Assembly (NCBI GenBank): GCA_029204225.1
Contig: CM055095.1
Location: 26,333,312 to 26,397,311, forward strand
Source: Diphasiastrum complanatum
Taxonomy: Eukaryota > Streptophyta > Lycopodiopsida > Lycopodiales > Lycopodiaceae
DNA: 64,000 nt
Direction of reading: 5' to 3'
In this document: positions 63,915 to 64,000 of the stretch, one piece after another
Layout: each line of letters opens with the position of its first letter
How positions within the stretch are numbered: position 1 is the first letter of the stretch
The notes under the pieces: generated by a model
Database searches by the model: none
Seen by the model: the letters and a program-made list of their open reading frames with translations, nothing else
What the model was told of the DNA's origin: nothing
Program-made: the position numbers and the translations under genes

Positions 63915-64000
63915 ATGGCAAACATGGGAGAGTCCATTTTGAGTGAAAGTAACAAATTGGATGGAATTTCCAACTATGCAGTGTGGAAATTCAAAATGAA
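63915..64000 (+). CDS. copia-3 gag, N-terminal 28 codons
   Basis: ATG at 63915 opens MANMGESILSESNKLDGISN followed by YAVWKFKM, the copia gag start (substrate-like WKF block). It is open to the window edge. The homologous frame in copia-2 differs at four residues. Whether the rest is intact cannot be seen. Confidence 0.8.
   Translation, partial: MANMGESILSESNKLDGISNYAVWKFKM

Larger units (their letters stand above)
63409..64000 (+). mobile_element. copia-3, 5' part (continues beyond the window)
   Basis: 274-bp LTR (63409-63682) of the copia-2 family, then a variant PBS TGGTGTCAGAGCG and only ~230 bp of leader to the gag start at 63915. The LTR ends are AATTAGAATT...AATTCCAAGC. Relative to copia-2 about 1.1 kb of leader is missing. 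It has inserted into the older copia RT gene on the opposite strand. Confidence 0.88.

Overview
This window is nuclear DNA of a land plant. It is almost entirely accessory sequence: LTR retrotransposons of both Ty1/copia and Ty3/gypsy type, satellite-like tandem arrays, and an exceptional load of pure (CT)n/(GA)n tracts. The land-plant call rests on three things: a GT-AG-spliced organellar ribosome recycling factor (RRF) gene with plant-style introns, a decayed exon of an AINTEGUMENTA-LIKE (AP2-family) gene, and plant-type retroelements primed by initiator tRNA-Met. The very long introns filled with nested elements fit a large genome. A seed-free plant is possible, but the sequence does not settle the lineage.

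Layout. 1-3.5 kb: small tandem duplications and a frameshifted AINTEGUMENTA-like exon fragment. 3.775-9.909 kb: a complete, apparently intact copia element with 682-bp LTRs, a 1316-codon gag-pol ORF and a TTGAA target duplication. 12.69-27.33 kb, minus strand: an 8-exon RRF gene of 318 codons whose reading frame closes exactly across all seven introns. Its 9.0-kb third intron holds copia debris, a gag-protease-only gypsy element with an inverted second LTR, and a 404-bp TRIM. The TRIM LTRs each contain a tRNA-like sequence with perfect or near-perfect Pol III A and B boxes. Intron 1 (3.8 kb) holds a chromovirus chromodomain remnant plus LTR. 28.3-37.9 kb: repeated (CT)n blocks joined by conserved spacers, GACCGCA-type minisatellites and Helitron-like 3' ends. 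38-39.5 kb: GA/GT microsatellites.

40.2-47.5 kb: a ~350-bp tandem array split by a decayed copia element (copia-2, 41587-47007) with a CAAAC target duplication and unusual AG...GT LTR ends. 47.5-53.6 kb: more microsatellites and more of the ~350-bp array. 53.6-57.0 kb: a field of TTTCGAGG/GGAGACTC minisatellite that contains a near-exact 805-bp tandem duplication. 57.0-57.8 kb: an inverted copy of the ~350-bp repeat, a Helitron-like end, and (TA)n(CT)n. 60.0-63.4 kb: a decayed minus-strand copia lineage with gag debris, an LTR, iterated primer-binding sites and RT-RNase H. This is cut at 63409 by a third copia element (copia-3, same family as copia-2) that runs off the window.

Only the RRF gene looks like a working host gene. 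Copia-1 looks coding-competent. All other coding matter is debris. The most novel-looking structure is the TRIM with a tRNA-like Pol III promoter inside its LTR, a parallel to the 5S-rRNA-bearing Cassandra TRIMs.
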